Positions 1-5,927 of a stretch of DNA of 13,509 nucleotides are shown piece after piece. The DNA is taken from NCBI GenBank assembly GCA_937902605.1, contig CALFNC010000115.1, positions 1 to 13,509 of the forward strand, written 5' to 3'. Numbering within the stretch: position 1 is the stretch's first letter; every line of letters starts with the position of its first letter. Both the position numbers and the translations under genes were made by a program. Source of the stretch: an uncultured Acidobacteriota bacterium (GTDB taxonomy: Bacteria > Acidobacteriota > Thermoanaerobaculia > UBA5066). The notes below the pieces were generated by a model, which worked only from the letters and a program-made list of their open reading frames with translations, was not told the DNA's origin and ran no database searches.

Positions 1-1
1 A

Positions 2-136
2 AGCATCCTCGGCCTCCTTCTCCTCGCGGCAAGCCAGGGCTCGGAGCTCGTGGTCCGCGTGGAGGGGACGGACGAGAAGGACGCATTCGAAGCGCTCCAG
101 AGCCTGATCGACCGCAAGTTCGACGAGAAGGAGTGA
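2..136 (+). CDS. ptsH: HPr phosphocarrier protein of the PTS, 3' end only
   Basis: The window opens inside a reading frame whose last 44 residues run from SILGLLLLAAS to IDRKFDEKE and stop at TGA 134-136. This matches the C-terminal half of HPr: the SIxGLLxLAA segment around the regulatory serine, a G-S-E-L turn, a strand (LVVRVEGTD) and the final helix (DAFEALQSLIDRKF). The leading S would be the Ser46-equivalent that HPr kinase modifies in many bacteria. The His15 phosphorylation site lies upstream, outside the window. HPr takes a phosphoryl group from Enzyme I, which is encoded 90 bp downstream, so ptsHI order is preserved. The identification rests on a fragment plus its neighbour, but the fit is good. 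Confidence 0.85.
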   Translation, partial: SILGLLLLAASQGSELVVRVEGTDEKDAFEALQSLIDRKFDEKE

Positions 137-140
137 CGCG

Positions 141-190
141 GCGAGGCGCGCCGCCGCCGGCGGCAGGGAGAAGCCTTCCGCGGGCCTCGC
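141..190 (+). other. Structured ptsH-ptsI spacer (inverted repeat)
   Basis: GCGAGGC at 141-147 pairs with GCCTCGC at 184-190. With a 2-base bulge the pairing extends to about 10 bp. A GC-rich self-complementary core (CCGCCGGCGG) lies inside. No T-run follows, so this is not a classical terminator. In RNA it would form a long hairpin ending about 36 bases before the ptsI start. It could reduce read-through or protect an mRNA end, or simply reflect high GC. Confidence 0.35.
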
Positions 191-226
191 AGAAAGTCGG
201 TCCGAGGGTCCGCATAGAATAGCCGT

Positions 227-2020
227 GTGAAGCGGCCGCTCTCGCTCTCCGGAATTGCCGTCTCTCCCGGCGTTGCCATGGGGCGAGCCGTCCTCTGGCT
301 ATCGCGGGACGACACGGCTCCGCGCCGGATGCTCGAGCCGGATGAGATCGCGCCGGAGCTCGAGAAATTCCGGAAGGCGGCGACCACGGCGGTCGACGAG
401 ATCGAGAGGACGGCCGAGGAGGTTGGGCATCGCCTCGGCCCGGAGTACGCGGCAATCTTCCACGCGCACGCGCTCTTCCTGAAGGATCGGACCTTCCTCG
501 GCCCGATCGAGCGGCGCATTGAGAGCGACGCCGTGAACGCGGAGTGGGCGGTCGCGTCAGTGACCGAGTCGCTGGCGGCGAGGTTCCGGGACCTCCCGGA
601 CGAGAATCTCGTCCATCGGGCGGCCGACCTTGAGGACGTCTCGAAGACCCTTCGCCGCCACCTGGACGACGGCGGCATCTCCCCGTCCCGGATCGAGACG
701 ATCGAGGGGGAGGGCATCGTCCTCGTGGCCGACGAGCTGTCGCCGTCGGATGCCGTACGGATCCCGAGGGATAAAATCGTCGGCTTCGTCACCGAACGTG
801 GAGGCCGGACCTCCCACGTGGCGATTTTGGCCAGGTCCTTCGGCCTGCCGGCAGTCGTCGCCGTGCCCCGCCTCCTGGCCACGATCGGTGAGGGAGACCG
901 CGTCATCGTGGACGGCCTCGAAGGGGTCGTCTGGACGGAGCCGACCGAAGACCTGGTCGCGCTGTTCGAGGACCGCAAGATCCGGGAGGCCGACCGCCAG
1001 CGCTCCCTGCGGGAACGGAGCCTCTCCGGCGCGGTGAAGACCCTGGACGGACAGGCCCTCGCCATCCGCGCGAACATCGAGCTCGTGAGCGAGATCTCGG
1101 ACGTCCTCGAGTACGGTGCGGACGGCGTCGGCCTCTTCCGCTCCGAGTTCCTCTATTTGTCGGCGTCGGAGGCCGAGTTCCCCGACGAGGCCTCCCAGGC
1201 AGCGATCTACCGCGACGCTCTTTCCCGGCTCGCCCCGCGCCCGGTGGTCATCCGGACCTGGGACCTCGGAGGGAAGAAGGGGTTCCGGCAGCTCCCGGGC
1301 TTCGAGGAGAGCAACCCGGTCCTCGGCCTCCGGGGCATCCGGCTCTGCTTCAAGCGCCCCGCGATGTTCCGGACCCAGCTTCGCGCCCTCCTCCGGGCCG
1401 CGTCGGCCGGCGACCTCCGGATCCTCGTGCCCATGGTGTCGGGGATCGAGGAGATGCGGCGGGTGAGGACACTGATCGACGAGTCCCGCGACGACCTCCG
1501 GTCGGAGGGCGTTACGGTCCCGGAAAGGATCCTCCTCGGGGCGATGATCGAGGTCCCCGCCGCCGCGATCATGGCGGACCTCCTCGCCGCCGAGGTCGAC
1601 TTTCTCTCCCTCGGGACGAACGACCTCATCCAGTACACGCTTGCCGTCGACCGGGCGAACGAGACGGTGTCGGAGCTCTTCCGTCCCCACCATCCCGCCG
1701 TGCTGCGCCTGATCGCTCGCGTGGCCGAGGCGGCGCGGGTGGCGGGGAAGCCTGTCGCGGTCTGCGGCGAGATGGCCGGAGACCCGATCTTCTTCATGCT
1801 CCTGCTAGGGCTCGGGATCCGGGAGTTCTCGATGGGAGCCCGCTCGGTTCCGGGCCTCAAGGAAGTCGCGCGGACGGTTTCGACGGTGGACGCCCAGCGA
1901 GTCGCGCGCGCCGCGTTGACGTTGGCCACGGCCGACGAGGTCGCGGCGTTGCTCTCGCGCGAGGGGCATTCGCTCTTGTCCGGCGAGCTGACGGCCCGGC
2001 CCAGGGAGGTGGCGTCGTGA
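227..2020 (+). CDS. ptsI: PTS Enzyme I (phosphoenolpyruvate-protein phosphotransferase)
   Basis: This 597-residue cytoplasmic enzyme transfers phosphate from phosphoenolpyruvate to HPr, the first step of the phosphotransferase system. Visible signatures, in order, are the N-terminal GIAVSPGVAMG (9-19), the phosphohistidine loop GGRTSHVAILARS with active His197, the PEP-binding FRSEFLY (304-310), RTWDLGGKK (343-351), the PEP-utilising signature LGTNDLIQYTLAVDR (462-476) and the catalytic Cys513 in VCGEMAGDP. Length is normal for the family (about 575-600). The start is GTG at 227: no in-frame start lies closer to the conserved GIAVSPG block, and the next Met (residue 18) would cut it off. There is no strong Shine-Dalgarno. 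No sugar-specific membrane EIIC is visible, so a regulatory or EIIA-Man-type PTS is possible. Confidence 0.97.
   Translation: MKRPLSLSGIAVSPGVAMGRAVLWLSRDDTAPRRMLEPDEIAPELEKFRKAATTAVDEIERTAEEVGHRLGPEYAAIFHAHALFLKDRTFLGPIERRIESDAVNAEWAVASVTESLAARFRDLPDENLVHRAADLEDVSKTLRRHLDDGGISPSRIETIEGEGIVLVADELSPSDAVRIPRDKIVGFVTERGGRTSHVAILARSFGLPAVVAVPRLLATIGEGDRVIVDGLEGVVWTEPTEDLVALFEDRKIREADRQRSLRERSLSGAVKTLDGQALAIRANIELVSEISDVLEYGADGVGLFRSEFLYLSASEAEFPDEASQAAIYRDALSRLAPRPVVIRTWDLGGKKGFRQLPGFEESNPVLGLRGIRLCFKRPAMFRTQLRALLRAASAGDLRILVPMVSGIEEMRRVRTLIDESRDDLRSEGVTVPERILLGAMIEVPAAAIMADLLAAEVDFLSLGTNDLIQYTLAVDRANETVSELFRPHHPAVLRLIARVAEAARVAGKPVAVCGEMAGDPIFFMLLLGLGIREFSMGARSVPGLKEVARTVSTVDAQRVARAALTLATADEVAALLSREGHSLLSGELTARPREVAS
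2003..2010 (+). promoter_or_regulatory. Ribosome binding site of the cupin gene
   Basis: AGGGAGGT lies 6 bases before GTG 2017, inside the 3' end of ptsI. It supports the GTG start and translational coupling. Confidence 0.7.
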
Positions 2021-2397
2021 AGGTTCCGGGACTCGGTCGACCCAGGGTCGTCTCCAAGCCGTGGGGCGAGGAGCGGGTCTTCGCGGAGAACCCGAAGTAT
2101 GCGGGGAAGGTGATCCTGATCAAGGCGGGCGAGAGCCTTTCGTACCAGTACCATGAGCGGAAAGAAGAGACTGTGTTCGTGCTGGAGGGGACCCTCGGAT
2201 TCGAGACCGAGGTCGACGGCTCGCGCCGCCGCCTCGAGCTGACGACTGGCGAGCTCTTCCACATCGTGCCGGGCACGCGCCACCGGATGTACGCCCCTAC
2301 GGGAGACTGCACGATCGCCGAGGTCTCCACACCCGAGCTGGACGACGTCGTCCGCCTCGAGGACCGCTATGGCCGGCAGGGGACGAAGGCCCCATGA
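2017..2397 (+). CDS. Single-domain cupin, mannose-6-phosphate isomerase type II-like
   Basis: This 126-residue protein consists of one cupin barrel of the kind found at the C-terminus of mannose-1-phosphate guanylyltransferase/phosphomannose isomerase. The N-terminal KPWGEERVFAE is typical of these sugar-phosphate-binding cupins. Putative metal ligands are Gln44, His46 and Glu50/51 in motif 1 (QYHERKEE, followed by VLEGTLG) and His89 in motif 2 (PGTRHR). The end, STPELDDVVRLEDRYGR, is the usual family ending. It may isomerise or bind a phosphorylated sugar, but stand-alone cupins of this type are often functionally unassigned. The GTG start overlaps the ptsI stop (GTGA, 4 bases) and has a good ribosome binding site. 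Coupling to ptsI suggests a role tied to sugar-phosphate metabolism, which is inference. Confidence 0.85.
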   Translation: MKVPGLGRPRVVSKPWGEERVFAENPKYAGKVILIKAGESLSYQYHERKEETVFVLEGTLGFETEVDGSRRRLELTTGELFHIVPGTRHRMYAPTGDCTIAEVSTPELDDVVRLEDRYGRQGTKAP

Positions 2398-3158
2398 CCG
2401 CTCCCTATTACCGGCCGCGGCGCCATCTGATCGAGTGGGCCGTGCTGTCCATCATGTCCAGTGTGTCCAGTGTGTCTATAGCTCTCGCCGTGCCGGTCTT
2501 CGCGAACGCCGCCTCGGGAGAGGAGCCGGCCGCCGCCCCCACCCCGACTGCGACGGTGGCTCCCTCCAGACCCCTTTCCGGTGAGGCCGGGCGCTCGCCG
2601 GTGGAGTCTGCCGCGCCATCGGAAGGGAGCGCCCTCGGGGACATCGTCCGGAAGTCGAGGGAGGAGCGCGAAGGGCCGGAGGCGAAGAAAAAGCGGTCCC
2701 TGGGGACCATCACGAACGAGACTCTGAAGAAGGACGGGACCAAGTCGACTGGCGACGCCCCCCCGGGGAAAAAGGGGAAGGGAACGCTCAACGTCCTTCC
2801 GAAGGGCTCGATGCCGGCTCCGCCGGCGGGGGTAGATGGGCCGCTGGTTCTCCGCGACGGCAAGGGCCGGACAGAGGAGGACTGGCGGGCGATCCTGAAA
2901 AAGAACCGCGCCCAGCTGGAGAAGGCGGAGGCCGAAGTCAAGCGGCTCGAGCTGGAGACCAAGCGCCTCGAGAACGACTTCTACGCATGGAGCGACGGAA
3001 ACTATCGCGAGCGGGTGATCCGCCCGAACTGGGATCAGGCGCGCGAGGACCTCACGAAGGCACGTGTCGCGCTGGATGCCGCGCAGGCGAGCCGCGCGGA
3101 GCTCGAGGAGGAGGCCCGAAAATCCGGGACGCCTCCCGGCTGGCTGCGCGACCAGTAG
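2394..3158 (+). CDS. Exported or membrane-anchored coiled-coil protein, function unknown
   Basis: I do not recognise this 254-residue protein as a named family. It has a basic N-terminus (YRPRRH) and a hydrophobic stretch (about 14-36) with possible signal peptidase sites around FANAA (36-40). A low-complexity Ala/Pro/Thr linker follows (42-80). Next is a charged segment, LGDIVRKSREERE (81-93) to TITNETLKK, that resembles a juxtamembrane motif I recall from uncharacterised acidobacterial proteins. A second Lys/Pro linker leads to a heptad-like helix (165-243) and the end PPGWLRDQ. The ATG start overlaps the cupin stop by 4 bases (ATGA). Part of the hydrophobic core is encoded by a 9-bp tandem repeat. 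It probably acts in the periplasm or at the inner membrane. Being last in the ptsI unit does not prove a shared role. Confidence 0.75.
   Translation: MTAPYYRPRRHLIEWAVLSIMSSVSSVSIALAVPVFANAASGEEPAAAPTPTATVAPSRPLSGEAGRSPVESAAPSEGSALGDIVRKSREEREGPEAKKKRSLGTITNETLKKDGTKSTGDAPPGKKGKGTLNVLPKGSMPAPPAGVDGPLVLRDGKGRTEEDWRAILKKNRAQLEKAEAEVKRLELETKRLENDFYAWSDGNYRERVIRPNWDQAREDLTKARVALDAAQASRAELEEEARKSGTPPGWLRDQ
2447..2482 (+). repeat. 9-bp tandem repeat inside a signal-peptide coding region
   Basis: Four 9-base units lie head to tail: GTCCATCAT, GTCCAGTGT, GTCCAGTGT and the degenerate GTCTATAGC. The unit is three codons long, so the array is read in frame as Ser/Val/Met/Ile residues (SIMSSVSSVSI) in the hydrophobic core of the exported protein's leader. 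Confidence 0.8.
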
Positions 3159-3187
3159 TTCCTCGCACCTTCCTGGCAGACCACGAT

Positions 3188-3232
3188 TTCCATGACTTCC
3201 ATGGCTTCCATGACTTCCATGACTTCCATGAC
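3188..3232 (+). repeat. 9-bp tandem repeat (TTCCATGAC x5) at the miaB start
   Basis: Five contiguous 9-base units occur here, four identical (TTCCATGAC) and the second with one change (TTCCATGGC). Each unit contains an ATG, giving five in-frame candidate starts at 3192, 3201, 3210, 3219 and 3228. Translated, it reads as Met-Thr-Ser/Met-Ala-Ser repeats ahead of the conserved part of MiaB. Confidence 0.93.
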
Positions 3233-4619
3233 TACGGCCCGGGTCCGAGCCGTCTTCGTCGAGACCTGGGGCTGCCAGATGAACGAGCTGGATGGGAGGC
3301 GTCTCGTCGGACTCCTCTTACACGAGGGGTATCGCGAGGCTCTCAGCGCCGAGGAAGCCGACCTGGTTCTCCTCAACACATGCTCCGTCCGCGACAAGGC
3401 AGAACAGAAAGTCTATGACCGGCTTGGCCGCCTCGCGCTCATGAAGAGAGAGCGGCCGGGAATGGTGATCGGAGTCTGCGGGTGCGTCGCCCAGCAGGAA
3501 GGAGAGCACCTCCTGAAGCGGGCTCCGTACGTCGACTTCGTCCTGGGGACGGGGAGGATCGAGGCCCTGCCGACGGTGCTCCGGCGCGTGGACGAGGAGG
3601 GAGACCGGCCGGTCGAGATCGGGTTCGACCTGGACGAGGTGGCCTACTCGCCCGGCTCCATTGCGCACGCTCTCCCATACCGGGCGGCCATCACGGTGAT
3701 CGAGGGGTGCAATAAGAGCTGCACCTTCTGCGTCGTGCCGTTGACGAGAGGGCGCGAGCGGAGCCGGCGGCTGAGCGATGTCGTGGCTGAAGCGAAGGAC
3801 CTGGTGGAGGACGGCGTCGTCGAGGTGGAGCTGCTCGGACAGACGGTGAATGCGTATCGGGACCCCGACTCCGGAAAGGGCCTGTCCGATCTCCTCGTCG
3901 AGATCGGGCGGCTCCCGGGTCTCCGCCGTCTCCGGTTCGTCACGTCTCACCCGAGAAACTTCGATGACCGGCTGATCCAGGCCATGGCGGAGACGCGGAC
4001 GGCCTGCCGCACCCTCCATCTCCCCGTGCAGTCCGGCTCCGACCGGGTTCTCGGGCGGATGAAGAGGCAGTACACACGGGAGGATTACGTCGGCCTCGTG
4101 AACCGGCTTCGCCGGGCGATGCCGGAGCTGGCCCTCTCCACTGACGTCGTCGTCGGCTTCCCCGGAGAAGGGGAGAACGAGTTCGCGGAGACGCTCAGCC
4201 TTCTTCAGGAGATCCAGTTCTCGAACGTCTTCTCCTTCACCTACTCTCCCCGGCCCCATACTGCTGCGGCGAGGTGGGAGAGAGATGTCCCTCCACGGTT
4301 GGCTTCCGAACGGCTGGCAAGATTAATGGACCTTCAGCAAGATATTCAGCGAACGATTAATAATGGTCTCGTCGGCAGCCGGCTGGAGGTCCTCGTGGAT
4401 GGGTTGGACAGGAAGGGCGGACGCCTCTCGGGCCGATCGGCGTGCAACCGCGTCGTCAACTTCGACGGCACGGGGGCCAGAGTCGGCGACTTCGTGGATG
4501 TTCTTGTTGAAAAAGGGCTTCCTAACTCGCTTTCGGGTCGCCTGCTCGGCACGCCGCTTGATAAATCGGCGGCGGAATCCCTAGATTGTCAGCGCGGAGA
4601 CGGGTGCAGGGAGGTCTAA
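3192..4619 (+). CDS. miaB: tRNA-2-methylthio-N6-dimethylallyladenosine synthase (MiaB)
   Basis: MiaB is a radical-SAM methylthiotransferase that converts i6A37 to ms2i6A37 in tRNAs reading UNN codons. All three domains are visible. The UPF0004 domain carries cluster cysteines 28 (ETWGCQMNELD), 64 (LNTCSVRDKA) and 98 (GVCGCVA). The radical-SAM CxxxCxxC is at 173, 177 and 180 (EGCNKSCTFC), followed by LLGQTVNAY, LHLPVQSGSD and STDVVVGFPGE. The C-terminal TRAM domain runs from about 390 (LEVLVDG...SGRLLG). From ATG 3192 the protein has 475 residues. Comparison with typical MiaB starts favours ATG 3228, which begins MTTARVRAVFVETWGC (463 residues). No clear Shine-Dalgarno precedes any of the five repeated ATGs, so the start is unresolved. 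The stop sits 1 base before the next gene's TTG. Confidence 0.95.
   Translation: MTSMASMTSMTSMTTARVRAVFVETWGCQMNELDGRRLVGLLLHEGYREALSAEEADLVLLNTCSVRDKAEQKVYDRLGRLALMKRERPGMVIGVCGCVAQQEGEHLLKRAPYVDFVLGTGRIEALPTVLRRVDEEGDRPVEIGFDLDEVAYSPGSIAHALPYRAAITVIEGCNKSCTFCVVPLTRGRERSRRLSDVVAEAKDLVEDGVVEVELLGQTVNAYRDPDSGKGLSDLLVEIGRLPGLRRLRFVTSHPRNFDDRLIQAMAETRTACRTLHLPVQSGSDRVLGRMKRQYTREDYVGLVNRLRRAMPELALSTDVVVGFPGEGENEFAETLSLLQEIQFSNVFSFTYSPRPHTAAARWERDVPPRLASERLARLMDLQQDIQRTINNGLVGSRLEVLVDGLDRKGGRLSGRSACNRVVNFDGTGARVGDFVDVLVEKGLPNSLSGRLLGTPLDKSAAESLDCQRGDGCREV
4608..4615 (+). promoter_or_regulatory. Ribosome binding site deciding the TTG start of the BFN gene
   Basis: AGGGAGGT ends 4 bases before TTG 4620 but 16 bases before the first ATG (4632). 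The spacing favours the TTG start. Confidence 0.65.
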
Positions 4620-5105
4620 TTGAGCATTCGAATGGACGTGAAGGCATTGATCCTAGACCCGATCGCGAACATGCCCGTCGTGATCCTACGAGACGAGGAC
4701 GGTAGCCACTTCCTCCCGATCTGGGTTGGCGTCTTCGAGGCAAATGCGATCGCGCTCCAGATGGAGGGAATCGTGACTCCGCGCCCGATGACCCATGACC
4801 TGCTCAGGAATCTCCTTGTCAGAATCGACGCCAATGTCGTGAAGGTCGTCATAAACAACCTCCTCGAAAACACGTTCTATGCCGAGATCCACTTCAAGCT
4901 CGACGGCAAGGCATTGACACTCGACAGTCGGCCGTCGGACGCGATCGCTCTTGCCTTACGCGTCTCGGCCCCGGTCTTCGTGGAGGAGGAGGTTTTGGCG
5001 AAGAGCCGCGCCAACGACCACCCATCGGAGGCTCAGAATTCCGAGCGTCTGAGGAAATGGCTGGAGGAAGCGGACCCGGATTCGCTTGGAAAATATCAAA
5101 TGTAG
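4620..5105 (+). CDS. Bifunctional nuclease (BFN/DUF151) domain protein
   Basis: This 161-residue protein has the hallmark blocks of the BFN/DUF151 family: VKALILDPIANMPVVILRDE (7-26), LPIWVGVFEANAIAL (32-46), TPRPMTHDLL (53-62) and DSRPSDAIALALRVSAPVFVEEEVL (102-126). A charged helical tail follows. Plant members are reported to have DNase and RNase activity. Bacterial members are largely uncharacterised, so nuclease activity here is only a family-level expectation. The TTG start gives MSIRMDVKALILDP, matching the usual family N-terminus and placing the ribosome binding site correctly. The gene follows miaB with no gap and precedes parA by 66 bp, so it may be co-transcribed with both. Its cellular role is unknown. 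Confidence 0.92.
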   Translation: MSIRMDVKALILDPIANMPVVILRDEDGSHFLPIWVGVFEANAIALQMEGIVTPRPMTHDLLRNLLVRIDANVVKVVINNLLENTFYAEIHFKLDGKALTLDSRPSDAIALALRVSAPVFVEEEVLAKSRANDHPSEAQNSERLRKWLEEADPDSLGKYQM

Positions 5106-5134
5106 CCTGACCGGGGCGGCCGATCGTCTTGAAC

Positions 5135-5149
5135 GGGAGTGAGACTCCC
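5135..5149 (+). other. Short hairpin between the BFN gene and parA
   Basis: GGGAGT and ACTCCC form a perfect 6-bp stem with a 3-base loop (GAG), centred 30 bases after the BFN stop and about 22 bases before the parA ATG. No T-run follows. It could be a weak transcription pause site or a parA operator, or chance. Confidence 0.3.
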
Positions 5150-5171
5150 CGTATCATTCCGAGCCTCTCCG

Positions 5172-5927
5172 ATGATCATCACGATTGCGAACCAGAAAGG
5201 CGGCGTCGGAAAGACGACGACCGCTATCAACGTCTCTGCCGCTCTCGCACAAAAGAACCTGAGGACCCTCCTCGTCGACCTCGATCCGCAGGGAAACTCG
5301 ACGATGTCGTTCCTCGACCGGAAGTCCATAGAGGGCTCGATGTACGACTGCCTCACGGACCCGTCCGTGTCGCTGCGGTCAGTCACCCGGGAGACCTCGC
5401 TCCTGAACCTGAAGGTTGCGCCGGCGAAGATCTCTCTGGCCAAGTTAGAAGCGAAGCTGCTGGGGGAGATCGACGGTCACTTCCGGCTGAAGGACAGGCT
5501 CGAGGCCGAGGTGGGGGAGTACGACGCCATCATCATCGACACCCCTCCGACGCTCGGAATGATCACGGTGAACGCCCTCGTAGCGTCGACCCACATTCTC
5601 ATTCCGATCCAGTCCTCGTATTTCGCCCTCGAGGGGACGGATGATCTTCTCGAGACCATCGAGAAGATCAAGAGCCGGCCTAACCCGAACCTCCAGATTC
5701 TGGGTGTCGTGATCACGCTTCATGACAAGCGGACGGTGTTGGCGAAGGACATCCAGAAGCAGATCGACGACGTCTTCCAGGGAAAAATGTTCAAGACGAC
5801 GATCTCGAAATCGGTCCGTCTGGAAGAGTCTCCCGCCTATCACGAGACGATCTTCACGTTCGCCCCACGATCGAGCGGTGCTATGGAGTACTACAGCCTC
5901 ACCGAGGAGATCCTGTCCCGTGTCTAA
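5172..5927 (+). CDS. parA: Chromosome-partitioning ATPase ParA (Soj/MinD superfamily)
   Basis: This 251-residue deviant-Walker ATPase would bind DNA non-specifically as an ATP dimer and be stimulated by ParB to move or segregate the origin region. It shows the deviant Walker A KGGVGKTT (9-16, with signature Lys9), Walker A' DLDPQGNST (36-44), Walker B IIIDTPPTLG with Asp123, and the Soj-like ending AMEYYSLTEEIL. Length is typical of chromosomal ParA, and there is no extra N-terminal DNA-binding domain as in plasmid ParA type Ia. ATG 5172 places MIITIANQKGG exactly at the conserved beginning. An upstream in-frame GTG (5139) would add 11 non-conserved residues and overlaps the hairpin. No obvious Shine-Dalgarno is present. 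The 3' end overlaps parB by 8 bases. Confidence 0.95.
   Translation: MIITIANQKGGVGKTTTAINVSAALAQKNLRTLLVDLDPQGNSTMSFLDRKSIEGSMYDCLTDPSVSLRSVTRETSLLNLKVAPAKISLAKLEAKLLGEIDGHFRLKDRLEAEVGEYDAIIIDTPPTLGMITVNALVASTHILIPIQSSYFALEGTDDLLETIEKIKSRPNPNLQILGVVITLHDKRTVLAKDIQKQIDDVFQGKMFKTTISKSVRLEESPAYHETIFTFAPRSSGAMEYYSLTEEILSRV

Noticed and set aside
557..1693. Long minus-strand reading frame opposite ptsI, and similar long frames opposite miaB and lptFG.
   Set aside because: They mirror strongly conserved genes in high-GC DNA, have Arg/Pro/Gly/Asp-biased translations with no recognisable motif, and are codon-bias shadows.
4321..4366. AT-rich patch in miaB with the partial direct repeat GATTAATGG/GATTAATAATGG, resembling an internal promoter or insertion scar.
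   Set aside because: It encodes normal MiaB sequence (LMDLQQDIQRTINNGLVG) without interruption, and no spaced -35/-10 pair is present.
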